Assembly (NCBI GenBank): GCA_009599575.1 | Contig: VWND01000076.1 | Span: 1,844,084-1,908,083 of the forward strand | Source of the DNA: Blumeriella jaapii | Lineage: Eukaryota; Ascomycota; Leotiomycetes; Helotiales; Drepanopezizaceae | DNA length: 64,000 nucleotides | Reading direction: 5' to 3' | Shown here: positions 1 to 11,540 of the stretch, piece by piece | Position numbering within the stretch: position 1 is the first letter of the stretch | How the letters are laid out: the number at the start of each line of letters is the position of its first letter | Translations under genes and position numbers: made by a program | The notes under the pieces: generated by a model | The model's database searches: none | Told to the model about the DNA's origin: nothing | Seen by the model: only the letters and a program-made list of their open reading frames with translations

Positions 1-400
1 TTGGGATAAAATTAAAATTTTAAAAAAAACGCTAATTAAAAAAGGAAATCTGATTTTAATTTACGACGTTCAGCGCGCTATTAACAAATCGGCCGATATT
101 AAGCTTAATTATAAATGGCTCGGATCCTACGAAATATACGAAGCCGAATTAAATAAAAGCTATTATAAGCTTACGGAATTCGATAAAACAAAACTGAAAG
201 GAACGTTCGCCGCTAACCGGTTAAAGCGATTTTACAAAAAGAATCAGCAAGTTTATTTTTTAGATTTTAAATTAAAAAACGATTCCGATTTCAGCGATTT
301 CGACGACGATTCCGACCAAAACAATTATACTTTTAAAAAAAAAAATTCTTTGGAAAGGTTTGGAAACAGCCGAATAATAATCCCGCTGCTAAAACCATAA
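1..400 (+). pseudogene. Integrase C-terminal (GPY/F-type) module, GypA-1
   Basis: Frame 2 reads as a nearly open frame ending the pol polyprotein. Visible words are IYDVQRAINKSADIKLNY, then KWLGSYEIYEAEL and GTFAANRLKRF. These match the GPY/F module of Ty3/Gypsy integrases (Gly-Pro-Tyr/Phe core followed by a conserved Asn-Arg-Leu-Lys), where it follows the catalytic core and assists DNA binding. The Pro of GPY is Ser here. An acidic Asp/Ser-rich tail follows (about 285-330). The integrase core itself lies upstream of the window. The same module is at 27950-28260 in GypA-3 and 17180-17560 (minus) in GypA-2. Confidence 0.8.
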
Positions 401-1000
401 TTTAAATCGTGATTTCATTTATAACCGAAAAAAAAAAATATTTATAAAATTATTTATTAACTGTTTTATTGTTTTTATTATTTATTTTTTTTCCTTTTTA
501 TTATATACTGTTTTACTGTTTTTGTTTTGCTCGTTTATATACAACTTAATTATTTTGTTTTATATATATTATTTATTTTTAAAACCTTTTTTTATATTAT
601 TTGAGACATTTATTATACTTTTTTTTGTTTGATTGTACTTTTGTTTATTAAAACAAAAACTTTGTATATATTTAAGCCGTATATTTAATATATTTATATT
701 GCTCGCATATTTTACGAAAATCATTTTTTATATATTTTATTATTTGCTATTTTTTGTATTATTTACTTTTTTCGTTATTTTGAACGAATGCTTATTTAAA
801 TAATTATAATTTATTAGAAAAATAGCATACGGATTTCCGTGACTTTTTTGAATACAAATATTTTACAATTTCCGTACTTTTTTTCAATTACTTTTTAACA
901 AATATAATATATTTTTTCGATTAACAAACCTATCGATATTATATCGTTTTCTAAACAAAGCGTTGCTAAATTTAACAAATTTATTTTTAATTTATTTTAG
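401..1000 (+). other. AT-rich spacer between pol and ORF3 of GypA-1
   Basis: I see no reading frame here. The stretch is dominated by T-rich tracts and is conserved as a block in the other copies (28300-28900 plus; 16570-17165 minus), so it is part of the element and not unrelated filler. It could hold a second promoter or splice signals for ORF3, but nothing in it can be recognised through the decay. Confidence 0.6.
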
Positions 1001-4000
1001 AACGGAATTATTATACGCAACTTTTCCGAATTTAAGCAAATATATAATACCGCTATTTTAAATTAATAAGCAGCTTTCGTAAAAGCATTTATAAAACAAT
1101 TCGATATAATAACTGAAAACGTTAACGAATTTCTATTCGATTACAAAAACTTCGTTAAAGCTAAATTCGTTCGCAAAAGCTTTAATTACGACAAATTTTT
1201 ATTAAATTATAACAACGTTTTAAAAGCTTTCGCCGGAGCAAAAAAAGCTCGAAATAACAAAAAAAAAATAACAAACCGAATTTTGCGTTTTTTGCTAAAC
1301 TAACGAAAAAAAAATATTTAAAAATACGTTTTTAGCAAAATCACCGGTATTATTCCATTTCGGCATTTCGCTCGCTTTTTCGAAACTATTACTTTTACGA
1401 AAAAAAAAGTCTGGGTATTAAACGTTTATATTTTTAAAACGCAAGTTCTGAAAACCAACAATCCAAAAGCCCGCAGATTTATAAGCTTTTTTATAACTGT
1501 TTGCAAATTAATCGACGATACTATACAATCGCTAAAAGGAATTTTAATCGGTTGCGAAATTTTAAATTTAATTTTTTTTTAAAACAAAAAACTAAGCGTC
1601 GTCAAATGCGGCATTTTTATACCGAAAAAAAAAAACGACGGCATTTCGATATTTTAAATTTACGACGACGAAAAAAATAAAAAAGTTAATATTATCTTCG
1701 TTTAATTCGAAAAAACATACGCGATAGCAATTAATATTTTTAAAACAGCTAAAACAATTCAGCGATTTTTATTTTTAATTATCGAAAACGAATCCGAAAA
1801 TAAAACTAAAAGCGTAATAATAAATAATCGTTTATTCGAATACAAAAAACTTATTATATTTATAAAAACAATTCCGGAAAAAATAAAAACAAAAAACGTA
1901 AAAAAACGCGCCGATATTTCCGAAATCTTTTTTATTCGAAAAAAAAAATTATTCGCGTCGTTAGCAAAAAAAGCATCGCGAATAAAAACAGCCGGAAATC
2001 GACGCCGAATTATAAGCTTTAAGCTAATTAATAAAAAACGCGACGATTTTACAAAATCAAATTTAAAAATCTTAGTATTCCGAAAAAAAAAAACTTAAAC
2101 GATTCTGAATTTGATTTTTCGAAATTAAATACGCAAATATTAAAAACGCCTGCTGCGTTTAAAAACGTCGTACCGTTAATATTTCAAACTTTAATAAAAG
2201 CATTTAAAATCTCGATTATTATACGATTCGACCGAAAAAGCTTAAAAAAAAATATCGAAATTATCGCGAAAAAAATTATATAAAAAGCATAAAATCAAAT
2301 TATTTTGTTTAAAACTTTCGCTTTCGACGACGAAACGATTCAAAAGTTTTATTTCGATATTTTTATATAAAAACTAAATAAATCCGTCAGCTTTTTTTTT
2401 TTTGCTTCGAACGAAAATTAAACCAAACTTTTTTCGGAAAATTATAAATATAATACGCTAAAGCAAATAAAAAAGATTTTTAAAAACGATAATCCGTTTT
2501 TACTCGAATTTTTCTTCGCTGAAAAACTCCGATTTTTTAATTTCGTTTTTACGAATAACGTTAACGCCAGAAAAAACGGTAAATTTTGCTATTTTTACGT
2601 ACGCTGTTACGCGGCGTATTACGATTTAATTATAAAAAAAATCGACGTTATCGGCTTCGCTAATCGATTCGCTGCTATTAAAAATTCGGATTACGACGTA
2701 TTCGAAATTAATTTTAATAATTAATTTATATTCCGACGAAAAACTGCGAAAACTATTTAAGCATATGCTAAAGCTTATTTAAAATACGCAAATTTCAAAA
2801 CAAACCCTAAAGCATTTAACGCGATTATAAAATTCGACTAAAACGTAAAAAAATAAAACAACGAATATTTCTAAAAACCGACTTTTTTAGTTTTTCGACC
2901 GAAAATATATTTTAAAATCTATCTGAACTAAATTGCGAATTCGTTAATTACGTAAGGTTTCATAACGGAAAAAACAAGCCATTATTATATTTTATAAAAA
3001 AAAAAATAATTATATATAAATACTATTTCCGATTAGTTAAAACTTAAAAAGCGCTTACAGCTTTTTTCGCTAATATATTTTATAATTTTATTTAATAAGC
3101 TTTTAAAATGCATCCCGGCCTTTATTTCGCTATTTTAATTATTCGAAATTTCGGAAACTGCCGCTTCGTAGCATATTTTAACGTTTCGATTGCTTTAAGT
3201 TTCGTTGATTCCGACCGTATTACGATTATAAAATTCGATATCGCCGATTTTTAAAAAAAAAAAAAAATCGAAAATTTTATCGACGCTATTTTCGATTATT
3301 ACGTTCTGTTTGTATTCGCATATAACTCGAAAATAATCGAAATTTACCTGCAATTATACTACGACGCCAAGCTAACTAAAACCATTTAAAAAAGCCCAGC
3401 TTTTTCGTATTTCAGCGCGTTTAAAACAATAGCTTCGGCTATTTTATCGGATTACGAAACCGAAAATTATAAAATAAAAAATAAAATAACTTTTGTCAGC
3501 TTTTCGATTAAATAAAAGGTTTTCGTTAAATTCAAAATCCAAAAAACCGACGGCGCGATGCTAATTTATTCGAATAATTATACGGCGCAAAAATATAAAA
3601 ATTATTTCGAAAACAATAATCCGATAAGCAATCTGATATTATTTATATTACGGCGAAAGCAATTACAGCATTTTCGATAATTTCGATTATAAACGATTAT
3701 TTCCGAATTATTTCGTAAAATAGTCTTTTTTATAAGCTTCGAAGCTTTTTTAAAAATATTCGTCGATAAATAATCGTAATCCGACCTATTAGTTTTGCGC
3801 GAAGCAAAAGCGTTAATCGGTTTTAATCACGATAAATTAATCGATTACTTTTACAATTTTAATATAAGATTTTTCAGCGCCTTTTGCGAAGCGTAGAACC
3901 ACGTTTAAAAGCTGAAATTTACTATTTACGGAGAAAAATCGTAAAAAATACTCGTCGCGGCGACATTTAATAATATTATCGACGAAAAGGTTATTAAAAC

Positions 4001-4190
4001 GTTCGTAAGCTTAAACGACACTTCGATAAACATTTTATCGAGCCATTTTTTAAAAAAGCAAAATAAACAAAATAATTTAAACGATAAGCGAAACGCTACC
4101 TTTCTATAAAAGCCAATAGTAAAAAGGTCAAAAACGGGTTAAAAAACCGAAAGAGTATAAAGCTAAAAAATTCGGCTTTTAATTAATTAG
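1000..4190 (+). pseudogene. ORF3 of GypA-1: long unrecognised frame downstream of pol
   Basis: About 3.1 kb that reads as mostly one protein when the stops TAA/TAG are taken as decayed Gln or Trp codons. Best preserved is the last third: words such as YFAILIIRNFGNCRFVAYF (about 3122-3178), VFAYNSKIIEIYLQLYYDAK (about 3312-3370), TDGAMLIYSNNYTAQKYKNY and DLLVLREAKALIGF. The same words in the same order occur in GypA-2 and GypA-3, so it was a genuine coding region. It occupies the env position but I see no signal peptide, transmembrane block or any RT, RNase H, integrase or protease motif. No function is proposed. Chance antisense frames are shadows. Confidence 0.6.
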
Positions 4191-4288
4191 TTTTTAAATT
4201 ATATAAAATAAACTAGATTGTATTTATTAAAATTATGTTTTTTTTTGATCGTAATTAAAAACGATTACGTATATTATTTAAAACAAAA

Positions 4289-4554
4289 TATAAAACGGTA
4301 ATATTTTATATTAATAGAAATTAATAATTTTAGCTATAATCGAAGTATAAACCCTTCCGAAACCTTTTGCTATTAATTATCTTTAACAGGTATAAAAGCA
4401 AAGCATTTTTTTAAATAATATTATAAGCACGCAATTCAATTTATATCTTTATTTTTTTTTTTTTTTTTTCTTCAGTCTTTTTTAGGAATTCCCTAGACTA
4501 TCTTACCCATCGACATGTGGCCGTATCAGTCTGGTTTTCCTACCTACTTTTACA
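4289..4554 (+). repeat. 3' LTR of GypA-1 (266 bp)
   Basis: Starts TATAAAACGG (TGTAAAACGG before decay) and ends CCTACTTTTACA, a TG...CA pair with inverted ends. It matches the LTRs at 11973, 13012 (reverse), 19763, 39204, 45121 (reverse) and 60579 (reverse). A TATA box (TATAAAAGCAAAGC) sits at about 4393, followed by a pyrimidine-rich tract and the motif GGCCGTATCAGTCTGG near the end. It would drive and end the element's transcript. Confidence 0.9.
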
Positions 4555-4793
4555 TTATTCATATATATAAAGCTTTTTTCTTTTAGCAACCTCCGCCTTT
4601 TGCAATTATTAATTCTAAATAAATATTTTTGTTACAAAACCAAAAGCTCGTTTTTTATATTATATAAACACGGCGACTAATTGATTAATCTTTTAGTCCT
4701 CCGACTAATTAAATCGTTATATTATTAATAATTCTTTTTCTACGCTAGCGACGGCGTAAACAATTTTTTTTTTCGAATTTTTTACGGATTATA
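4555..4793 (+). mobile_element. GypC-1: partial 5' LTR and leader
   Basis: 4555-4721 matches the right-hand part of the GypC LTR seen whole at 49377-49646 (TATATATATAAAG TATA region, then CTCGTTTT...ACACGGCG, ending AATCGTTATA). 4722-4793 matches the start of the GypC internal region (TACGCTAGCGACGGCG). The LTR's left part is cut off by GypA-1 and the leader is cut by GypB-1; the element resumes at 11263. TTATA at 4789-4793 is the left copy of the GypB-1 target duplication. Confidence 0.85.
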
Positions 4794-5087
4794 TGTTACG
4801 ATCCTGGCTGCTAGTCTAGTGGTATGGCTGCTAGTGGTATGGCTGCCAGTGGTATGGCTGCCAGTGGTATGGTTGCCAGTGGTATGAATGCTGGTGGTGT
4901 TGGATTAAGGTTTGGGCACGGACCACCTCGGCCACTAAGCCTCGCGCTAAATTACGTGATTTATAAGCGCAACTTATTATATATAAAATTCGCGATCTCG
5001 AGCATTTTAGCTCGGTGTTTTTTTTATAATTTATATACGTATTTTTTGGTTTATATTATTCCGATTACTTTTAAATTAGTTATAATA
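4794..5087 (+). repeat. 5' LTR of GypB-1 with in-frame 15-bp minisatellite
   Basis: Begins TGTTACGATCC; the 3' LTR ends GCTGTGATA and this one ATAATA. From about 4824 a 15-bp unit (GGTATGGCTGCCAGT) repeats about five times, reading MAASG in one frame; the frame stays open to 5090 (88 codons). A TATA-like box (TATATATAAAATTC) lies near 4977, and an imperfect hairpin CGAGCATTTTAGCTCG near 4999. Copies of this LTR are at 10969, 12718, 57744 and 60877, with different numbers of the 15-bp unit. Confidence 0.9.
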
Positions 5088-5299
5088 TAAAAAAAAACCA
5101 AACAATTTTCGCTAAAAAGCTTTGTATCCACGGTTAAAAACTCGATCTGCTTTTGTAATTCGAACTTTTTTCAGACCGCTCGTACCGACGTTTATTTATC
5201 GGTGTTTTGATCAGAATTTTTTTTTATTAATTTTATTTTCAGAAAAAACTAAAATCTTTTTTTTTTATTAATTCGATCTGCTTTTGCAATTCGAATCGC

Positions 5300-6715
5300 C
5301 CTTTTTTTTTTAATATATCCTATGCTTTTTTTATAAATCGACGCGGCATCCGAAAACGAACGCAATCCGTACGATTCGGCTTCGAATTAGCATTTTTACT
5401 TTTTGCTTTTGCTTTTGGCGCTTTCGAATTTCTATTCGTTTTAGGCTTTTTCGACGATTTTGGCAGCGAATTTTTATTTTACGACTTTTTTACCGAACCA
5501 TAATTATTTGCTAAATTTTTTCGCTTTATTATCGAATTTAAAATCGAATTGTACGACGCTAATATTTTAATATTTTTAAACCGACGAATGCTTTTAAACC
5601 GATTATTTAGCATATTTGCTAACGCTGAAAGATTTATTACGGCCTAACAGCTTTAAATCGCCTAAATAATCGCTTAAACTATCGCCGCCGCTCGTTTTCC
5701 AGCTTTTTCCGCCAATATCGTTCGCAACGCTTTTTTTTTATTTCGAGTTTCGCGCGCTTTTATCGCAGACTTTTAATTAATTTCCGAATATTACTTTTTC
5801 GTTTTCGATTTAGCTATTTTCCGAATCGAACTATTTAAAATCAAATATTTTCGCTACATTTTTAACGATTATTAAAAAAAATTTAAATATAACGTATAAA
5901 AAATAAATATAAAACTGTTTATTAAAAAGTATTTAAAAAACTTTATATAAAATATAAATTAAGCTAAAGCATATTTTAAATATATTATTAAAAAGGCAAA
6001 AACTATTATTTTAAAGCATTTGAATTTCGAATTCTATAATTAAATCCAATCGGCCCGAAACGTTTTTCGTATTTTTAATTAGCGCTTTTTTAATTACAAC
6101 CGCGTTTAATTTGCTAAATTGTAATATAATAAGTTTTATATAAATAACGGTCAGATTTATAATAACTTTCGTTTTTTGTTTATTTATTACGCAATTATTA
6201 GCAAAATTGCTAAAAACCGTTGATTTGAAAATATATGCGAAAAGATTATTTTTATTTTTAAATACGATTTTCGAATAAAAAAATACAAAATAAATAATAA
6301 TTATATTATTTTAAACGAGTTTTTAGCCGTTGCGAATAAAAAGTTACGTAATATCCGAATTGAAAAAATAGTTTTTGCTCGTCGCATAAATTTTTTTTTT
6401 TTATTATAACTTTTGCTAATCAGAATTTTAAATATATTTCCGGTATTTTTAAAGCTTTATAACGTTTTATTTTTCTAGCTTTTTTTGCTCGCACGGCTTT
6501 TTTTTTTTTTTAATAAAGATTTTTACGAACGTATAACTGTTATTTTTACTATCTTCGGTTTTTTCCGTTTAGCTGCGCGTTTTTTTAGCATTTGTTATAA
6601 TTGCGGCAAGCCCGGCCATTTCGCAAACGTTTGTTTCGACGCTAAGTTTAGTCGCAAAATCGCCGAAATAATTATCGACGAAAAGCAAAACGATTTATTA
6701 AAAAACTTTTAAGCC
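5300..6715 (+). pseudogene. gag of GypB-1 with CCHC zinc knuckle
   Basis: The degraded frame starts around the words INRRGIRKRTQSVRFGFE (near 5335). It passes through a long stretch now Phe/Leu-rich (Ser/Pro-rich before C-to-T decay), and ends at 6712 after IAEIIIDEKQNDLLKNF. The diagnostic site is a zinc knuckle, CYNCGKPGHFANVC, at 6593-6634: Cys-X2-Cys-X4-His-X4-Cys with all four ligands intact, which binds genomic RNA during packaging in retroelement capsids. GypB-2 carries the same region at 45600-46998, where the first Cys has become Tyr. Confidence 0.75.
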
Positions 6716-6779
6716 GTAGCAAAAACTTTTATTATAACAAAAAATTAGATTTGTAAAAGGATTTGAAATTTAACCAGCG

Positions 6780-7130
6780 CTTTTTAATAAAAAAGCGACA
6801 GTTTTTAATTTTTATAAAATTAATACGTAATAAATTATATATTAAAATATTTATATATATCGATAGCGAAGCTAATATCTTCGATACGATTAAAACTTTT
6901 TTAATATATTAATTTTTTTAATATTTCGAAATAAATTTTATTCGGCTGCACAAGCTTATTATATCCACCGGCTATAATAGCGAGCCGGAAAAACTTTTTT
7001 TTTTATTATTTTTTTTTTTTTATAATTAACCGATATCGTATAAATTTTCCTTTTTTAATTATAAATTTAAGCTTTACCGACGTTTTTATTAGTCGCAAAT
7101 TTTTATAGCACTACGATTTAAAGCAAACGT
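6780..7130 (+). pseudogene. Retropepsin-like protease region of GypB-1
   Basis: Follows gag directly. The frame reads IFIYIDSEANIFDTIK around 6848-6895, where IDSEAN stands at the place of the aspartic protease motif (D-S/T-G-A): the catalytic Asp is kept and the Gly has become Glu, a G-to-A change. A second conserved stretch LHKLIISTGYN is near 6945. The enzyme would cleave the Gag-Pol polyprotein. The frame is interrupted by stops. Confidence 0.6.
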
Positions 7131-7149
7131 ATAGCCAAAAAAAAAAAAA

Positions 7150-9150
7150 AAAAAAAAATAGCTATTCGATATGCCCGTTATTTTTTATTTTAACGAACAG
7201 TTATTCGTCGATTTTAATTAGCGAAAAAAACTTAAAATGCTTAATCGCATATATTAAAAAAATGCAAACAAACGAAACAGCGTAATAAAAGCTTTATATA
7301 TTTTTGTTAATATTTTTATAACGATTAAAAAAGCTTATTTAAGTTTTGGAGCTGATAAACCTTTTACGTTTATACGAAATTTTAAAAGCAGTTTGTATAA
7401 AATAAAAAAGTTTTTTATTAACAGTCCTGAACCGATCAAGCCGGTTTTTTTAACCGGGCCAATTGTTACCTTTTTTACTTTTAATTGCAATATCAGCTGT
7501 ATTTTCGCTTTTGCATTTAATATTTTATAAATACGTTACGAAAAGCGAATGCGAATCGCAAAAAAAAAAAAGTTATTATTATTCAGCGATTATACGTTTG
7601 TTGCTTTTATATATAATATAAACAAAAAACGTTTCCGCCGTGCGAAAATCGCCGAATTTAAAAAAATTATATAATTCGCGGTAATAAAAAGCATTTCCGT
7701 TTTCGACGTTTTGCAAACCAAATATAACGATAACGTGGTTTGTAAAAAAGTTTTTTTTAATTTAATATTCGGAATTCGAAAAATTATTTTATAAATAAAA
7801 AAGCGATAAGCTCGTTTTTCGCCGCTTTGGTATAAATTATAAAATATATTTTGCTACGAAAAATACGCTTTTTATAAAATTATTCAAACGCTTTACGAAT
7901 AAACAGTTTATAAAAATCAAAAGTTATATTTTCGATAATTTATACAAAAGCTTTATTAAACTTTTTAATGCTTTTTTCGCCGTTTCGATTTTATTTATTA
8001 AAAAGTCAAACGGCTTTATACGTTTGTATATCGATTATCGCAAGTTTAACGATTTTACGAAAAAAGATTTTTACTTTTTATTTTTAATTAACGAAATACT
8101 AGCGCAAATTATTAAAACTAAAATATTTACGAAAATTAATATTTAATAAATATTCAATCGAATCCGAATATCCGAAAAATTTAAAAAATTAATTAATTTT
8201 CGTATCCGATACGGCATATATAAATATAAAATCCTTTCGTTCGGTTTTATTAATAAGCCCGTTATATTTTAACGTTTTATTAATAACATTTTTATAAAAC
8301 ATTTAAATAATTCTGTTCGGCGTATTTTAACGATATTTTTATTTAGTTCGCAAATAATTTAAAATATAAAATTTACGTTAAAAAAATTCTGTCGATTTTA
8401 AAAAAACATAATTTAAAAACTAATATTAAAAAATGCGAATTTAATATTACGAAAATTAAATTCTTAAATTTCGTTATTAATATTTAAAATATTAAAATAA
8501 ACCCGGAAAAAATCGCTATTATTAAAAACTAATAATATATAGCGAATATACGAAGCGTGCAAAGCTTTTTAAGCTTTTGCAATTTTTATAAACGTTTTAT
8601 AGCCGGCTACAACCGCATTTGCCGCTTTTTTATTGCTTTTATAAATAAAAACGTTTTTTTCGTATTCGAAAAAAAGCAGAAAAACGCATAGGAAGCATTG
8701 CGCAAAGCTTTGCTAAATGCTTTTATTTTATGCTATTACGATTTTTATAAGCAAACGCGCCTGGAAACCGACTTTTTTAATAAAATAATAATTAGCGTAT
8801 TATCGTAATTGCAAAAAAATAATTTTTATTATTCGATCGGTTTTTTTTTTAAAATTATAATCGATGCCGAATTTAATTATCCGATTTACGATAAAAAGCT
8901 TTTCGCTATTTTTCGCTTTTTTAAAAATTATAAGCCGAAACTGTTAAGCGCTTAAAAAAATATATATATATATATCGATCATCGCGCTTTAAAATATTTT
9001 ATAATAATTAAAAACTTTTCGGCCCGATAAATCCGATAGGCCGAGTTTTTCGCCGATTTTCATTTTACAATTATATATCGGTCGGAAATTATTAATACGC
9101 TCGTTAATTTTTTTTTTCGTAAAAATCAAAATATTTCCTTATTAAAAGCA
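7150..9150 (+). pseudogene. Reverse transcriptase and RNase H of GypB-1
   Basis: RT is visible from about 7930: ILFIKKSNGFIRLYIDYRK, then FTKKDFYFLFLINEILAQI and KIFTKIN, which are the early RT motifs of Ty3/Gypsy (kkdGs-R-cvDYRkLN, then YPLP-I-eiL, then FtKlD). Downstream the tether KPTFLIK and the RNase H region follow (about 8700-9000; LETDFFNK stands at the catalytic TDAS motif). Stops and frameshifts break the frame throughout. In GypB-2 the same domains occupy 48230-49370. Confidence 0.75.
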
Positions 9151-10950
9151 CGATAGCGAACAGCTCGAAAACAGCAAATGCTTTCAAACGATAAATTAAA
9201 TCTTTAAATTTTAAAAAAAATAGCTGCTAAAAGCATAATTACGCTAACGCTTATAAAAATAGCTTTCGATAAGTACGATAATAATAACATTTTTTTCGAA
9301 AAAAAACAACGAAACCGAAAAAAATAAAATGCTTATAAAAAAACTCGCAAACCCAATTTTCGTAATCGCATACGATATGCATAATTATATAATTATAAAC
9401 GATTTGCTGCAAGCTAATAAAAACTTTTTTTTTTTTCGAAGCGCAACGAATGCAAATCCGCAATTATAATTTTAATTATTAATTGCGATAAAACAAATTG
9501 TTTTTTCAAAGCAGATTAATAATGCTTTTGGAATTTTCCGAACTGCGAATTTTTTTGATCCGATAAATCTACGAATAGTTTTGCGTAATATACGCTGAAA
9601 TAAAAAAAATAAAACTTTTGATCGGTCGCAAATATTATTAAAAAATTATAAAAACAAATATATAACAATACGTTTCGAATTGTCGTTGTATACGAATAAA
9701 AACTAGGCGCGATAAGATTTCGGACTTTTTAAAACTTTTGCTTATATTTAGCAGGCTTTATTAATATTTAACGATAAATTTTACGAAACTTTTATTAAAC
9801 GAAAATAATCACGACTTCGCTTTTGTAATAATAAATCGCCTGTTTAAAAAGCTTTTGTCATTTTTTTATTATAAAATTATTATAACGAAAAAATTGGCAG
9901 CTTTGTTTTTAATTTATTAAATGCGCTATTTCGGCATGCCGGATTTAATTGTTTCGGACCGAAAAACTTAATTTGTTTCGGTTTTTTAGCAAAAATTCTG
10001 TCGTATATTAAAAACCAAAATTAAATTAATTATTACATATAATTTTAATATCGATAGGCAGATCGAAATAATAAACTAATATATTAAGCAACGCTTTCGC
10101 CTTTTTTGCTTTTATTATTAAAACAATTGGAAACGCTTTTTACTTTTAATAAATATTATATAATTAATTTTGCCGTACGAATTTTTCGGCAACGTTTTTC
10201 TTTTTTAAATTTTAAATAAATATAAAACTCGTATATTCTGAAATATAAACAATTTCCGTTTTTTTCGCTCGGCTATCGAAAAGCTTAACCGCGATAAAGT
10301 TTTGCATTTGGTTTTCCGAGCTAAAAAAATTGTAAAATACGCATAATCGTTTATTACGTAATAACAAGCTAAAATAAAACGCTTCGTTAATTTGTATAAA
10401 CGACCGGTAAATTGGAATATAAGCGACGAAATATTAATAAATATTAAAAATTAAAAGCTCGACCGATTTTTCCGAAAACTTTCGGATAAATAATACGGCT
10501 TAATTAAAATCGTCGATAAAATAAAAAAAAATAAAAAATTTAACTTTTTCGCAGATTAATTAATTTATTTAATTTTTTATTTATATTCGCTTCGAAAGCA
10601 TATTAACAACCTTTTATTTGGCCAACGCCGCTCCGAACTAACTTTTATTTAATTACTTTTCGAGCAAACGAAATAAAAAATCGAAAAAATAATAAATTCG
10701 AAATTATATAAAAAAGTATTGCAATACCAAATTAATTAAAAAAGCGCTGATAAAAATTTCGAAATAATATTGTTATTTTAACGCTATAACGGCCTTTTAT
10801 ATTTTTCAAGCATTTTATCGATTATATTCTACCGCCAAAAGCCTTTTACGAGCGCTTTCCGCATAATTGCAAGCTTATAACAAAAGCAGGAAAAATTATA
10901 TTAAATTGAAAAACGATAGATTTATAATTGCAATTGCGAAAACGCAGTTT
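9150..10950 (+). pseudogene. Integrase and chromodomain-like tail of GypB-1
   Basis: The core is recognised by MRYFGMPDLIVSDRKT (about 9921-9968): the second catalytic Asp of the D-D-E triad in its usual context (GlPd-IvSDRg). The region before it (NRLFKKLLSFFYYKIIITKK, about 9835-9890) is the first-Asp block, with the Asp now Asn. Near 10700-10870 a short C-terminal domain reads ISKQYCYFNAITAFYIFQAF, in the place and style of fungal chromoviral chromodomains (WYpasdF-nap-kLreFH). Such domains tether integration to methylated histone H3 lysine 9, so they fit an element found in heterochromatin. Confidence 0.65.
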
Positions 10951-10952
10951 TT

Positions 10953-10968
10953 CGGAGGGGGGGAATAG
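10953..10968 (+). other. Polypurine tract of GypB-1
   Basis: CGGAGGGGGGGAATAG lies immediately before the 3' LTR. It is the expected plus-strand primer in reverse transcription and is strikingly G-rich in an AT-rich setting. GypC-2 has a related tract (CGGACGGAGGAATAA) and TRIM-1 an even closer one to GypC (CGGACGGGGGGGTAG). Confidence 0.85.
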
Positions 10969-11262
10969 TATTACGATCCTGGCTGCTAGTTTAGTAATAT
11001 GGCTGCTAGTGGTATAGCTGCCAGTGGTATGGCTGCCAATGGTATAATTGCCAATGGTATAAATACTAGTGGTGTTGGATTAAAGTTTGGATACGAACCA
11101 TCTCGGCCATTAGGCCTCGCGCTAAGTCACGTGACCCATAAGCGCAACCTATTGTATATAAAATTCGCGACCCCGAGCATTCTAGCTCGGTGTTTTTTTT
11201 TTAATTTACATGCGTACCTTTTGGTCCATATCATTCCGATCATTCTCAAGCTAGCTGTGATA
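10969..11262 (+). repeat. 3' LTR of GypB-1 (294 bp)
   Basis: Starts TATTACGATCC and ends GCTGTGATA, then TSD TTATA. It is less decayed in its second half than the 5' LTR (for example CTAGCTCGGTG and GTCCATATCATTCCG are kept). The 15-bp minisatellite frame is again open, here continuing past the LTR into GypC-1 to 11322. Confidence 0.9.
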
Positions 11263-11540
11263 TTATACCAAAATAATCGACCGGTCGTAAAAAGGCTAAT
11301 TTCCGCATTTTGCGAAAAATAGCTTCTGTTTAACGATCCTTCTTTTAGCAGAGCTTTTCAGCTTCTGCTATTATATTATAATTTTTCTTTTAATTAACGA
11401 AAAAGCAGCCTTTCTCAAAAGCTTTTTTTTTAAAAACACAGTTTTTTCTCCGAGAAAAAAAAATAAAAAAAAAAGCAAAGCGCTGATTATTTCGCCTGCC
11501 ATTTTTTCCTTACAGTCTAGCGCTGAAAGCGTTTAATTAA
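11263..11540 (+). mobile_element. GypC-1 internal leader, continued
   Basis: After the TTATA duplication the sequence continues as GypC leader, aligning with 49713-49990 (CGACCGGTCGTAAAAAGGC, then AGCTTCTGCTATTA, then TTTCGCCTGCCA). It holds purine-rich AAAAAAGC tracts and no convincing start of gag. It stops at 11540 where a reverse GypC LTR begins. Confidence 0.8.

Larger units (their letters stand above)
1..4554 (+). mobile_element. GypA-1: 3' part of an 11-kb Ty3/Gypsy retrotransposon, RIP-degraded
   Basis: The window opens inside the integrase tail of this copy and runs through a non-coding spacer, the unrecognised ORF3 region and the 3' LTR. The same order is found in GypA-2 (reverse) and GypA-3 (forward), which fixes the limits. 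The right edge is the LTR end TTTTACA at 4554; the next base is in the middle of a GypC LTR, so this copy jumped into GypC-1. Four bases (TTAT) follow as the expected 4-bp target duplication, whose left twin lies outside the window. All reading frames are full of TAA and TAG. Confidence 0.85.
4794..11262 (+). mobile_element. GypB-1: complete Ty3/Gypsy chromovirus (6,469 bp), RIP-degraded
   Basis: Two LTRs (4794-5087 and 10969-11262) enclose gag, protease, RT, RNase H, integrase and a chromodomain-like tail, in the order typical of Ty3/Gypsy. A G-rich polypurine tract lies directly before the 3' LTR. The element is flanked by a perfect 5-bp duplication TTATA (4789-4793 and 11263-11267) and splits the GypC-1 leader; the uninterrupted target is seen in GypC-2 near 49710. 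Every domain carries stops or frameshifts, so it cannot move by itself. Confidence 0.92.
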
